Shown: positions 42,407-50,234 of the stretch, one piece after another
Numbering within the stretch: the stretch's first letter is position 1
How the letters are laid out: the number at the start of each line of letters is the position of its first letter
From: Rufibacter immobilis
GTDB taxonomy: Bacteria > Bacteroidota > Bacteroidia > Cytophagales > Hymenobacteraceae
DNA length: 64,000 nt
Reading direction: 5' to 3'
NCBI RefSeq assembly: GCF_003721565.1
Contig: NZ_RJJE01000009.1
Span: 1,178,934 to 1,242,933 of the forward strand
The notes under the pieces: generated by a model
What the model was told of the DNA's origin: nothing
Seen by the model: the letters and a program-made list of their open reading frames with translations, nothing else
Database searches by the model: none
Program-made: the position numbers and the translations under genes

Positions 42407-42871
42407 ATGAAATACATCAGCATCCTTTTTTTAATTATCCTCATATCTTCTTGTAAAAAAGACCCAATTGATCTATCTCCAAAATCACTGATAACAAGAT
42501 ATAATTGGTACCCTTATAAAATAACGACCACTTTTTACAGTGAGGATCTGAAAACCGTATATAGAGTTCAGTCTGCCGTGTTAGACTCTTGCTACCAAGC
42601 TGGGTATTATAAATTTTATTCTGACGGGAAAGTGGACAGGCATTTTCCTTGTAATATATCACCAAAGATGGTAACCGGAACTTGGCGCTTATCTTCAGAT
42701 AGTATTATCTCTGTTTCTGTTGGATTTTTATCATCTGCAACATCAAAGTTGCTATCAATCAACAATGAAGAACTTGAGACTAACACAAAAATACCCTATC
42801 ATATTTATTCATCTTCTGCCCCTCCTGAATTTGGAATCCAAAGTACTACTACAAATTTTAGACATAAATAA
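42407..42871 (+). CDS. Small putative lipoprotein in AT-rich island
   Basis: The 154-residue protein begins MKYISILFLIILISSCKKD, a short lipoprotein signal with the lipobox Cys at residue 16. The rest shows a lipocalin-like pattern (LITRYNWYPYKITTTF...YYKFYSDGKVDRHFPCNISPKMVTGTWRLSSDSIISVSV) often seen in Bacteroidota lipocalin-like or DUF5004-type lipoproteins. Function unknown. Low-GC codon use matches its island neighbours. Confidence 0.65.
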   Translation: MKYISILFLIILISSCKKDPIDLSPKSLITRYNWYPYKITTTFYSEDLKTVYRVQSAVLDSCYQAGYYKFYSDGKVDRHFPCNISPKMVTGTWRLSSDSIISVSVGFLSSATSKLLSINNEELETNTKIPYHIYSSSAPPEFGIQSTTTNFRHK

Positions 42872-42912
42872 CAATTACTACCATTGTGTAAGCATTGGTC
42901 AACGGTTTTGCT

Positions 42913-42951
42913 GTCGTTTAACCACATTTGCTAGACTTCATGGGAAACGAC
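42913..42951. repeat. Small inverted repeat between island genes
   Basis: GTCGTTT and AAACGAC form 7-bp arms about 25 bases apart in the gap before the acetolactate-decarboxylase-like gene. A CTAGAC inside it also occurs in the attC-like element at 42307. It could be a remnant of a similar site. Confidence 0.35.
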
Positions 42952-42980
42952 GCAGAAACATTAAACAGCAAATAGTAAAA

Positions 42981-43697
42981 ATGAACTTCAGAACATTACA
43001 CCTTATACTCTCAACTGCGATTTTGACAAGTGTCTCTGCACACGCTCAACAAACATCTAATCAGGTGCAGATTGTTGGTCAAATGAGAAATGTAATGTGG
43101 AAAGGGCAACTCCATGGGAACATACACTTGGACACCATTGCCAATAAGAAGAACTTATACGGATTAGGACCAGTTGAATATTTATCAGGAGAAGTCCTAA
43201 TTATTGACGGCAAGTCTTACAGGTCCGAGGTTGTTTCTGACACGGCCATGAAAGTTGAAGAAACGTATGACTTGAAAGCTCCTTTTTTTGGTTATGCGAA
43301 CATTGCCAGGTGGTCTGAACGAACTTTGCCTGCCAGTATCCAAACCCTTCAACAGCTTGAACAATACCTTGATAAAGAAACTAAAGATTCGCCGCGGCCC
43401 TTCATGTTCAAGCTCGCTGGGGTTGTTGAACAAGGGACAATCCATGTTGTAAATTTACCCAAAGGTTCAAAAGTGAGCTCACCAGGCGAAGCACATAAAG
43501 GGCAAGTGAATTACCAAGTAAAGAATAAACCATCAGAAATAATTGGCTTCTTCTCTACAGAACATAAGGCGATTTTCACGCACCATGACACCTACCTGCA
43601 CATGCACTTAATAACTGCAGACCGACAAAAAATGGGGCATTTAGACGAAGTGTTGTTTAAGAAAGGCACGATGAAACTTTACTTGCCAATTAAGTGA
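42981..43697 (+). CDS. Exported acetolactate decarboxylase-like protein
   Basis: The 238-residue protein has a signal peptide (MNFRTLHLILSTAILTSVSAHAQ). It has the fold signatures of alpha-acetolactate decarboxylase: LSGEVLIIDGKSY with Glu71 and the zinc-binding set His207, His209 and His220 in a HxH(x10)H spacing identical to the family. ALDC converts acetolactate to acetoin. A secreted form is unusual though known in Bacillus, and no acetolactate synthase is near, so the natural substrate may differ. AT-rich codon use suggests transfer. Confidence 0.75.
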   Translation: MNFRTLHLILSTAILTSVSAHAQQTSNQVQIVGQMRNVMWKGQLHGNIHLDTIANKKNLYGLGPVEYLSGEVLIIDGKSYRSEVVSDTAMKVEETYDLKAPFFGYANIARWSERTLPASIQTLQQLEQYLDKETKDSPRPFMFKLAGVVEQGTIHVVNLPKGSKVSSPGEAHKGQVNYQVKNKPSEIIGFFSTEHKAIFTHHDTYLHMHLITADRQKMGHLDEVLFKKGTMKLYLPIK

Positions 43698-43710
43698 ATG
43701 AACAATGAAG

Positions 43711-43810
43711 GCATAACACGCGCTTTACATCAAGCAGGCTGACGTGCCTACCTTGGAGCTTTGCGCCTCTATTCAATTCAAGTGCCTACTGACTGCTGTA
43801 AGCTCCGTAA
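43711..43810. repeat. Weak attC-like structure after the island's third gene
   Basis: GCATAAC begins 14 bases after the stop codon. GCTTTACA (43722 onward) can pair with TGTAAGC (43797-43803), and AGCAG with CTGCT inside. The right outer box is not a clean GTTRRRY. It may be a decayed cassette end; the evidence is much weaker than at 42307. Confidence 0.3.
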
Positions 43811-43852
43811 CCCGCTCAAACGCAAAACCAAAACCGTTTTTAAAACACAAGG

Positions 43853-43984
43853 ATGGGAGAAAGAATGCCTTTCCTGCCAATGATTTTCATTTTTAGCTGT
43901 AGCAGCAAACCATCTACAACTGCACAGGCAGAAGACATAGCCCAGATAAACAACGAGCCCAGAACCTCAGCAGAAGAAACATAA
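43853..43984 (+). CDS. Possible tiny lipoprotein or remnant, unknown
   Basis: A 43-residue reading frame, MGERMPFLPMIFIFSCSSKPSTTAQ..., has a hydrophobic stretch and an SCSS lipobox-like Cys. The composition is like the island genes. It may be a real micro-lipoprotein or a truncated remnant. The remainder of the 43698-44141 gap holds only the weak attC-like structure. Confidence 0.3.
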   Translation: MGERMPFLPMIFIFSCSSKPSTTAQAEDIAQINNEPRTSAEET

Positions 43985-44141
43985 TCAACCAAGAGGGAGC
44001 AAACAAAGAAAAATGGTCACCTTATGATTTTTATTGGACTAGGTGAACCAATGCCAGCCACACTTCCTTCTCCTTTTTCATCAAATATTTTCTGTAGTTG
44101 CCTTATCTTTAGCGTCCGGTTTCTTGTTGGCATTATTAGGT

Positions 44142-45371
44142 ATGGCTTTTCTCAGGACAAAATCACTCTTTGTTAGCGGCATCACCGCCGTTTTTTGCGG
44201 TCTTCTCTTGCTGGGTTGCCAGAAAGCGGGGAAGAGGAAAAGCTTTTGGGGTGGCAAAGATGACACCAAGGAACCGGTAACGGTACCCGCGGCATTTACG
44301 GCCGATAGTGCCCGGCAGCTGGCCCTGAAGCTGGATTCAGTATTCAAGTATTTCCACAAACGGCGGGGCTTCAACGGCACAGTATTGGTAACCAAGTATG
44401 ACCAGGTCATCTACAAAGGCGCCTTCGGCATGGCCGATTTCTATAAGCGGGATTCCCTTACCGTGGAAACGGCTTTCCAGTTGGCCTCGGTGTCTAAGCA
44501 GTTCACGGCCATGGCCATCATGATGCTGAAGGAAGACGGGGAGCTCACCTACGAGGACAGCGTGCAGCAATACATCCCAGATTTCCCGTACCACGGCATT
44601 ACCATTAGGCAGTTGCTCACTCACCAGAGCGGCTTGTCTAATTACACCTATTTCAGCGATAAGCTTTGGCCAGACCGCCAGAAGAACCTCACCAACCAGG
44701 ATGTCATCAACCTCATGGTGGCCCACCAGCCCAAGCCTTACTACCGGCCCAACACCCGGTTTGACTACAGCAACACTGGCTACAGCCTGCTGGCTTCCAT
44801 TGTGGAGAAAGTAGCCGAGCAACCCTTCGCCGATTTCCTGCGGGAGCGCATTTTTGAGCCGCTGGAGATGACCCGCACCTTCACCTACAGCCCAGACGTA
44901 GCCACGCTCACCGGCAAAATTGCCACCGGCCACACCCGCTTCCGGCAGAAGCGCACCTCAGATTACTTAGACACCGTGCTGGGCGACAAAGGCATCTATT
45001 CTACCGTGGAAGACCTTTATAAATGGGACCAGGCGCTGTACACGCAGAAACTGGTGAGCAAAGAAACCTTGCAGGAAGCCTTTACCGGTTACCGGCCCGA
45101 GAAGAAGAAAGACGAAGACTACGGCTTTGGCTGGCGCATCAGGCCCATTGAAAACGGCGATACCATTGTGTACCACGGCGGGCTATGGCACGGCTTCTCC
45201 TCTTATATGCTCCGTCACCCCAAAGAGCACAGCGCCCTCATCGTGCTCAGCAACCTGCCCAACGGAAGTTTCAGCTACCTGCAGGAAATCAGGAAGTTAT
45301 TGTATCCTGCTCACCCAGACAGTGCTGCCCATACCACAGGCCCTGGCATTGCCGCCAGAACCAAGCGGTAA
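44142..45371 (+). CDS. Serine beta-lactamase-like (class C/penicillin-binding) lipoprotein
   Basis: From the ATG at 44142 the product is 409 residues, beginning with a lipoprotein signal (GITAVFCGLLLLGC). The beta-lactamase/D-Ala-D-Ala peptidase fold has the SxxK motif in LASVSKQFTAMAIMML, YxN in FDYSNTGYSLL and a HGG motif in IVYHGGLWHGFSSYML. It is a periplasmic serine hydrolase; activity on beta-lactams is not implied. Longer upstream starts exist but carry a second hydrophobic stretch. Its stop codon TAA forms the outer end of the longest palindrome (45369-45442). Confidence 0.88.
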   Translation: MAFLRTKSLFVSGITAVFCGLLLLGCQKAGKRKSFWGGKDDTKEPVTVPAAFTADSARQLALKLDSVFKYFHKRRGFNGTVLVTKYDQVIYKGAFGMADFYKRDSLTVETAFQLASVSKQFTAMAIMMLKEDGELTYEDSVQQYIPDFPYHGITIRQLLTHQSGLSNYTYFSDKLWPDRQKNLTNQDVINLMVAHQPKPYYRPNTRFDYSNTGYSLLASIVEKVAEQPFADFLRERIFEPLEMTRTFTYSPDVATLTGKIATGHTRFRQKRTSDYLDTVLGDKGIYSTVEDLYKWDQALYTQKLVSKETLQEAFTGYRPEKKKDEDYGFGWRIRPIENGDTIVYHGGLWHGFSSYMLRHPKEHSALIVLSNLPNGSFSYLQEIRKLLYPAHPDSAAHTTGPGIAARTKR

Positions 45372-45442
45372 AAAGCATCTCCTTTGCGTTTAGGGGCTCT
45401 TTTCCCAAAAAGAGCCCCTAAACGCAAAGGAGATGCTTTTTA
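45369..45442. repeat. Dispersed palindrome, longest copy (35-bp perfect arms, includes the stop codon)
   Basis: A 74-base structure with perfect 35-bp arms around CCCA. The left arm begins with the upstream gene's own TAA stop and TAAAAAGCATCTCCTTTG, then the common core. The right arm repeats all of this in reverse, giving GCTTTTTA at the end. The 18 outer bases are unique to this locus, so gene-flanking sequence has been mirrored. The hairpin plus its T-run could terminate transcription from either side. Confidence 0.96.
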
Positions 45443-45608
45443 GATTACCTTATCCCGATCACTGCTCCCGAGGAAACAAAACCACAGGGGAGGCTTTGTG
45501 TTGCCCAGGTGCTGAAAACCCTAATAGAACCTCTTGGTGAACACCTCCAACCCATTTGCTGCGTATAGCCTTTTCATTAGCACATTCAGCTACTAACCCT
45601 CTAGCACT

Positions 45609-45788
45609 ATGAAAAAACAATGTTCCCTTTTCCGCCAGACCGTCCTCGCTTTCTCGCTTACGCTTTGCCTCTTGGTCAGCGCTTGCGGCTCAAAGCAAAA
45701 TGTAGAGTCTGAACGCGAGAACCGCGATGAAGCCGCCAAAGCCAGTGCCGGCCCAGACTCTACCCAACAAGCCGGGGAAGCACAGTAA
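45609..45788 (+). CDS. Small lipoprotein, 59 residues
   Basis: The reading frame starts MKKQCSLFRQTVLAFSLTLCLLVSACGSKQ, a classic lipoprotein signal with lipobox VSAC. The acidic/Ala-rich tail ends DSTQQAGEAQ. It is an envelope lipoprotein of unknown role, comparable in design to the small lipoprotein at 49310. A degenerate palindrome follows at 45848. Confidence 0.6.
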   Translation: MKKQCSLFRQTVLAFSLTLCLLVSACGSKQNVESERENRDEAAKASAGPDSTQQAGEAQ

Positions 45789-45847
45789 TCTTCCACCAGC
45801 AGACAGGAGACGCCGCAAAGAATCTGATAGTGGGTTTTAAACGTGTG

Positions 45848-45885
45848 TTTTAGGCCCGATTTTGGAAAAACAGCCCCTAAACGCC
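45848..45885. repeat. Dispersed palindrome, degenerate copy
   Basis: TGTTTTAGGCCCGATTTT pairs loosely with the arm ending ACAGCCCCTAAACG. The right half is canonical and the left half has decayed. Confidence 0.65.
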
Positions 45886-45923
45886 TATTCCTGCACTGGC
45901 TTCTATATCTGCGCTGGGTTGCC

Positions 45924-45931
45924 TAATTTTG
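45924..45931 (+). promoter_or_regulatory. Promoter -7 box (TAATTTTG) for the LTA-synthase-like gene
   Basis: TAATTTTG matches TAnnTTTG and lies 19 bases before the ATG at 45950. Confidence 0.45.
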
Positions 45932-45949
45932 TGTTTCTTCTCTTAGAAC

Positions 45950-47890
45950 ATGATACAATCTTTTCAGCCGAGGGCTTTGCGGCGGAGTGTGCATATTGTC
46001 ATGCTGCTGGCATTGGGCGTGGCCATGCTGCTCTATACCGTTTGCCGGGTTCTTTTCTATTTCTTCAACATCGGTTTTTTTGAAGAAACCTCTTTCTCAG
46101 ATCTGCTGTACCTCATGTGGGGCGGCCTGCGCTTTGACCTGGTGGCGGTGCTGTACACCAACCTGCTGTTCATCGCGCTCATGCTGCTGCCGTTCAGGTT
46201 CCGGCACCACCCGGTTTACCGCAAGGTGGTGAAATGGGTGTTTCTGGTCTTCAACAGCATAGGCATCGCGCTAAACTGCGTAGATTTCATTTATTACAGG
46301 TTCACCCTGCGCCGCACCACCGGCAACGTGGTCAAAGAGTTCGGGAATGAGGACTGGGGCGGCTTTGTCTTCAGCTTTCTGGTGGATTTCTGGTACGTGG
46401 CCGTCATCTGGGTAGCCTTGGTGGCGCTTATGGCTTGGCTGTACAACCGCATAAAGCTGGAGAAAGCGCCGGTGTACAACCCCTGGTTTTATTATCCGTG
46501 GCACACGGTGCTGCTGGTGCTTACCGTAGGCCTGAGCATTGGGGCCATGCGCGGGGGCTTCCGGCACAGCACGCGGCCTATTACGCTCAGCAACGCCGGT
46601 GAGTACGTGGAGCGTCCGCAGGAAATGTACATCGTGCTTAACACGCCTTTCTCCGTCATCAGGACTATCAACAAGACCAGTTACCAGAAGGTGGATTATT
46701 TTCCGGAGCCGCAGGTGGCACAGCTGTACAGCCCCATTCATCAGCCCGCAGATTCGGCCCGGTTCCGGAAGAAGAACGTGGTGGTGATTATTCTGGAGAG
46801 CTTCGGGAAAGAGGCCGTGGGCGGTTATAACCGGCACCTGGAGAACGGCACCTACACCGGTTTCACGCCGTTCCTGGACTCGCTCATGCTCCACAGCAAG
46901 GTTTACTGGAATTCGTTTGCGAACGGCCGGAAATCTATTGACGCGCTGCCCAGCGTGCTCACCAGTATTCCCAGCATTCAGGAGCCGTTCGTGCTCACGC
47001 AGTACGTGAGCAACAACCTGCCCAGCCTGCCGCGCACACTGGGTCAGCAGGGCTACCACACTTCGTTCTTCCACGGCGCGCCCAACGGCTCCATGGGCTT
47101 TGACGCGTTCATGAACCTCATTGGCGTGCAGGAATATTACGGCATGACGGAGTACGGCAAGCCCGAAGACTTTGACGGCATGTGGGGCATCTGGGACGAG
47201 GAGTTCCTGCAGTTCATGGCCGGTAAGCTGAACATGTTCCGGGAGCCGTTCATGAGCGCGGTTTTTACCACCTCTTCGCACCACCCGTTCAAATTACCGG
47301 CCCGGTACCAGGGTAAATTCAAGAAAGGTCCCTATGAGATTTTTGAGACCATCGGGTACACCGACATGGCCCTGCGCAAATTCTTCCAGAAGGCGAGCCA
47401 GGCTCCGTGGTTCAAGAACACGCTCTTCGTGATCACCGCCGACCACTCCGCCACTTTTACCCATTACACCGAGTACCAGACCGCCTTGGGTAATTTTGCC
47501 GTGCCGCTGCTTTTCTACGCCCCCGGCGACAGCACCTTCAGGGGTGTGGAGCGGGAACGCGTGGTGCAGCAGCTGGACATCATGCCCACGGTGCTGGGTT
47601 ATCTGGGGTATAACCAGCCGTACTTCTCCTTCGGGAAAAACATGCTCCAGCCTCAGGAAGGTAACTTCGCCATCAGTTACCAGGGCGGCTACCAATGGAC
47701 CGAAGGCGACTATTTCCTGCAGTTTGACGGCACCAAGACGCTGGGCTTGTTCAACTACAAAGAAGACAAGTTCCTGAAGAAAAACCTCAAAGACACGCAG
47801 CCTCAGCTCAGGATAGCCATGGAAAACAAGCTCAAGGCGTTCATCCAGCAGTACAACAACCGCATGCTGGAGAACAGGCTACAGCCGTAA
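45950..47890 (+). CDS. LTA synthase/sulfatase family phosphotransferase, membrane-anchored
   Basis: The 646-residue protein has five N-terminal membrane segments (to about residue 210). An extracytoplasmic alkaline-phosphatase-fold domain follows, with NVVVIILESFGKEAVGGYN (metal Glu and motif region near 280), FANGRKSIDALPSVLTSIPS, FTTSSHHPFKLP and the C-terminal LFVITADHSATF metal motif. Relatives transfer phosphoglycerol or phosphoethanolamine to polymers or lipids. Gram-negative bacteria lack lipoteichoic acid, so the acceptor here is probably a lipid or envelope glycan; inference. Confidence 0.88.
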   Translation: MIQSFQPRALRRSVHIVMLLALGVAMLLYTVCRVLFYFFNIGFFEETSFSDLLYLMWGGLRFDLVAVLYTNLLFIALMLLPFRFRHHPVYRKVVKWVFLVFNSIGIALNCVDFIYYRFTLRRTTGNVVKEFGNEDWGGFVFSFLVDFWYVAVIWVALVALMAWLYNRIKLEKAPVYNPWFYYPWHTVLLVLTVGLSIGAMRGGFRHSTRPITLSNAGEYVERPQEMYIVLNTPFSVIRTINKTSYQKVDYFPEPQVAQLYSPIHQPADSARFRKKNVVVIILESFGKEAVGGYNRHLENGTYTGFTPFLDSLMLHSKVYWNSFANGRKSIDALPSVLTSIPSIQEPFVLTQYVSNNLPSLPRTLGQQGYHTSFFHGAPNGSMGFDAFMNLIGVQEYYGMTEYGKPEDFDGMWGIWDEEFLQFMAGKLNMFREPFMSAVFTTSSHHPFKLPARYQGKFKKGPYEIFETIGYTDMALRKFFQKASQAPWFKNTLFVITADHSATFTHYTEYQTALGNFAVPLLFYAPGDSTFRGVERERVVQQLDIMPTVLGYLGYNQPYFSFGKNMLQPQEGNFAISYQGGYQWTEGDYFLQFDGTKTLGLFNYKEDKFLKKNLKDTQPQLRIAMENKLKAFIQQYNNRMLENRLQP

Positions 47891-47931
47891 GAAGAAAGAA
47901 TTGTTAATTGTAATCTTTTTTTGCGTTTTGG

Positions 47932-47963
47932 CCTACTTTCCAGTAAAACAGGCTAAAAACGCA
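47932..47963. repeat. Dispersed palindrome, divergent copy after the LTA-synthase-like gene
   Basis: GCGTTTTGGCCT and AGGCTAAAAACGC pair with small bulges. It is 42 bases after the stop codon. Confidence 0.6.
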
Positions 47964-47977
47964 GAGCTTCCTTAGCC

Positions 47978-48193
47978 TTACCTGCGGGAGCGGGCAACGC
48001 AGTGCCGACAGGCACGCAGGCGCTTAGCGGGAGCACGGATAGATGGTTCAAAACTGTAATGGCTGCCGTAGCTATGGAAGAAATAGCGGTTGCCAGGTGC
48101 GGAAACAATTGAAGCTTCACTGTCTGAGCGGCAGCGAGTTTGAGGCTTCTTGATTCTTTTGGTTAGGTTGAGCATCAAGGAGAAAAGTGACAA
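47978..48193 (-). other. Short open frame, probably a dispersed genomic repeat rather than a gene
   Basis: A 71-residue frame of odd composition (LTKRIKKPQTRCRSDSEASIV...SIRAPAKRLRACRHCVARSRR) fills part of the 694-base gap 47891-48584. It is rich in Arg and Ser, lacks any domain pattern and looks like translated repeat DNA. The rest of the gap holds three palindromes and the dsbA-family promoter. Confidence 0.3.
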
Positions 48194-48241
48194 ACGTTAA
48201 TAGAAAGTAATTCAAGTAGAGGTTTGGTAAAGACAGAAATG

Positions 48242-48336
48242 GGAGCAAAAACCGTTTAGGTTGTTGCTTGTTAAGGATTACTTTTCCGTTTAGGGGCTGT
48301 TTTTTAGAAAACAGCCCCTAAACGTTTTTATGCTCC
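48242..48336. repeat. Dispersed palindrome, composite/interrupted copy
   Basis: An intact core (48287-48324, CGTTTAGGGGCTGTTTT/AAAACAGCCCCTAAACG) has a right flank TTTTTATGCTCC. That flank pairs not with the adjacent left flank but with GGAGCAAAAACCGTTTAGG 26 bases further left (48242-48260). A second left half therefore precedes the element, as if material had been inserted between the outer and inner parts of one stem. Confidence 0.85.
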
Positions 48337-48434
48337 TCAAAAAGGACTGCCGGCCAGGCCGTTTTCCTTTGAAACAGTCTCTCGGGTTTACCCGCAGAAA
48401 CCAGTAACATCCCGCACATCCGTACTTTGGTCCG

Positions 48435-48442
48435 TACCTTTG
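48435..48442 (+). promoter_or_regulatory. Promoter -7 box (TACCTTTG) for the DsbA-family gene
   Basis: TACCTTTG lies 3 bases before a palindrome (48445-48490) and 142 bases before the ATG at 48585. If used, the palindrome would be transcribed as a hairpin in the 5' leader. Confidence 0.5.
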
Positions 48443-48444
48443 CA

Positions 48445-48490
48445 TTCCCGTTTAGGGGCCGTTTTTCAAAAAAGAGCCTCTAAACGGAAA
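48445..48490. repeat. Dispersed palindrome in the probable 5' leader of the DsbA-family gene
   Basis: TTCCCGTTTAGGGGCCG pairs with GAGCCTCTAAACGGAAA with a few mismatches around TTTTTCAAAAAA. It follows directly after a promoter box, unlike most copies, which follow stop codons. Confidence 0.88.
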
Positions 48491-48584
48491 TCTGTTCTGC
48501 CCGTTATTACTTCTTTCCCTCGGCCTGCCGGGAGACAGACCAGGGAAGCAAGAACCCCATTCCTAATTCTTAATTCCCAATTAA

Positions 48585-49217
48585 ATGAAGCCTACTCTTT
48601 TTTATATTTCAGACGCCCTTTGCGGCTGGTGTTACGCCATGGGGCCGCAGATAGAGAAACTGCGCGCGGCCTACGCAGACAAGTTCCGGTTTGAAGTGCT
48701 CAGCGGCGGCATGATCACCGGCGAGCGTGTGGGGCCAATCGGGAACATGGCTAGTTTCATCAAGCAGGCCATGCCGCGTTTAAACGAGATCTCCGGCGTG
48801 ACCATGGGTGAAGCCTATCTGAACGATGTCCTGGAGAAAGGCACCTACATCAGCAACTCAGTGCCCCCGGCCATTGCGTTCAGCATCTTGAAAGAAGCCC
48901 AACCAGAGGAGCAGGTAAAATACGCCAAGGCCATTCAGGACCTGCATTTCCAGGAGGGCAAAGACTTCAATCAAGTAGAAACGTATTTTCCCCTGGCCCA
49001 GGAAGCCGGCCTTACCCAGGAGGAGTTCCGGGCCATGTTCACAGACGAGAAATACCTCCAGTTGGCGCAGCAGGAATTTGCGCAGGTGCAGGCATGGGGT
49101 ATTCAGGGTTTTCCGTCTATGGTGGCGCAGAACGGCGACCAACTGTACCTGGTTACCCGCGGGTACGCCAAGTTTGAAGACGTGGCCCCGGCGCTGGACC
49201 AGGTACTGGCGCAGTAA
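48585..49217 (+). CDS. DsbA family (FrnE-like) thioredoxin-fold protein
   Basis: The 210-residue protein has a CGWC active site (Cys13 and Cys16) right after the first strand (MKPTLFYISDALCGWCYAMGPQIEKL) and a late cis-Pro region (WGIQGFPSMVA near residue 178), with an all-helical insert between. No signal peptide is seen, so it is probably cytoplasmic like FrnE-type isomerases. Exact substrate unknown. Confidence 0.87.
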   Translation: MKPTLFYISDALCGWCYAMGPQIEKLRAAYADKFRFEVLSGGMITGERVGPIGNMASFIKQAMPRLNEISGVTMGEAYLNDVLEKGTYISNSVPPAIAFSILKEAQPEEQVKYAKAIQDLHFQEGKDFNQVETYFPLAQEAGLTQEEFRAMFTDEKYLQLAQQEFAQVQAWGIQGFPSMVAQNGDQLYLVTRGYAKFEDVAPALDQVLAQ

Positions 49218-49309
49218 CCGTGTACCGAAGCGGCGCGTACCTCCTAAACTTTCTGAAGAAAAACCCCGGGCTTTGCGTAAAGCAAGAGGAACCTTTTCCA
49301 TTGCACTCT

Positions 49310-49546
49310 ATGAAAAAAGAAACTCCGTTATCCCTGGCCCGCCTTGTTCAGAAATCTGGCGCTTTGGTGGCCGCCGTCAGTCTGCTGCTGCTGGGCGCCT
49401 GCGAAAGTAAAACCGCCCCAGACCAGCCTGCCGAAGAACGAGACCGCCACACCGACATCACCGAAGACGCCGACCCAGACAGCACCGTGGAATCGCCGGC
49501 CACCACCGGGTACGTGGCCCCCGCGGGCTCTCCTCTGGTATCATGA
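49310..49546 (+). CDS. Small lipoprotein, 78 residues
   Basis: From the ATG at 49310 it reads MKKETPLSLARLVQKSGALVAAVSLLLLGACESK, a lipoprotein signal with lipobox LGAC. A short acidic tail (EERDRHTDITEDADPDSTVESP) follows. No family recognised. A palindrome follows at 49622. Confidence 0.6.
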   Translation: MKKETPLSLARLVQKSGALVAAVSLLLLGACESKTAPDQPAEERDRHTDITEDADPDSTVESPATTGYVAPAGSPLVS

Positions 49547-49621
49547 CCTGGAACCGCCAACTACACGCTGCCCCTTTGCGCCGGTAATGCCGCGCAGGGA
49601 ATTGCCAATCTTAGCTGAAGC

Positions 49622-49665
49622 GTGCGTTTAGGGGCTCTTTTTCAGAAATCGGCCCCTAAACGCAC
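49622..49665. repeat. Dispersed palindrome after the small lipoprotein gene
   Basis: GTGCGTTTAGGGGCTCTTTTT pairs with the arm ending CGGCCCCTAAACGCAC with two mismatches. The outer GTGC/GCAC is locus-specific. Confidence 0.9.
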
Positions 49666-49711
49666 TTTCCTGAAAGAAACCGGCAGAAGAGGAAACAAAA
49701 CACCTACAATA

Positions 49712-49725
49712 ATTGTATATACAAT
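49712..49725. promoter_or_regulatory. Palindromic operator upstream of marR
   Basis: ATTGTATATACAAT is a perfect 14-bp palindrome 36 bases before the marR start. Its core TTGTATATACAA is identical to that of the site upstream of the OYE gene (50235-50250), and both lie next to a MarR-family gene, so autoregulation is likely. Confidence 0.75.
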
Positions 49726-49761
49726 AGTTATAACTAGATTTGCCACACCATTGGCTACCCC

Positions 49762-50217
49762 ATGAGACTGGAAGACGAACTAAAGCAGAAATCTTTTAAG
49801 AGCCCCCACCACCGCATGATTGTGAACGTCATGTTTACGGGCAACTGGCTCCTGAAGGAACTGAGCTGCCAATTGAAGCCATTGGGGTTATCCTCGCAAC
49901 AGAACAACGTGCTGGGCATTCTGCGCGGGCAGTACCCCAATCCCGCCACGTTGGGCCTCATTCAGGAACGCATGATGGACCGCGACTCCAACGCCACCCG
50001 CCTGGTAGACAAACTACTGGAGAAAGGCTTGGTTACGCGTTGCCAGTGCAGCGAAAACCGCCGCAAGGTAGACATCATCATCACGGAGAAAGGCCTGGAG
50101 CTGCTGAAAGAAACCGATAAGATCATTCAAGGCTTAGAAGAAAGATTCAAGCAGATTAACCCAGACGAAGCCGCTTTGATTGGCGAGCTCATGGACAAGA
50201 TCAGAGACTGTCACTAA
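49762..50217 (+). CDS. MarR family transcriptional regulator
   Basis: The 151-residue winged-helix protein has the MarR layout: an N-terminal dimer helix, LSSQQNNVLGILRGQYPNPATLGLIQERMMDRDSNATRLVDKLLEKGLVTRCQCSENRRKVDIIITEKGLELL (helix-turn-helix, recognition helix and wing), and a C-terminal dimer helix. MarR proteins are usually ligand- or redox-responsive repressors. Cys residues at about 93 and 95 (TRCQCSENRR) close to the wing could be a redox sensor, an inference. It precedes the OYE gene by 57 bases. Confidence 0.9.
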   Translation: MRLEDELKQKSFKSPHHRMIVNVMFTGNWLLKELSCQLKPLGLSSQQNNVLGILRGQYPNPATLGLIQERMMDRDSNATRLVDKLLEKGLVTRCQCSENRRKVDIIITEKGLELLKETDKIIQGLEERFKQINPDEAALIGELMDKIRDCH

Positions 50218-50234
50218 TATTTTTTTACCTATAT

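Noticed and set aside
42280-43850. Island as a toxin-antitoxin or phage-defence module
   Set aside because: None of the three products shows nuclease, kinase, antitoxin or DNA-binding motifs.
46271-47284. 337-codon minus-strand frame opposite the LTA-synthase-like gene
   Set aside because: Composition is that of an antisense shadow and no motif is present.
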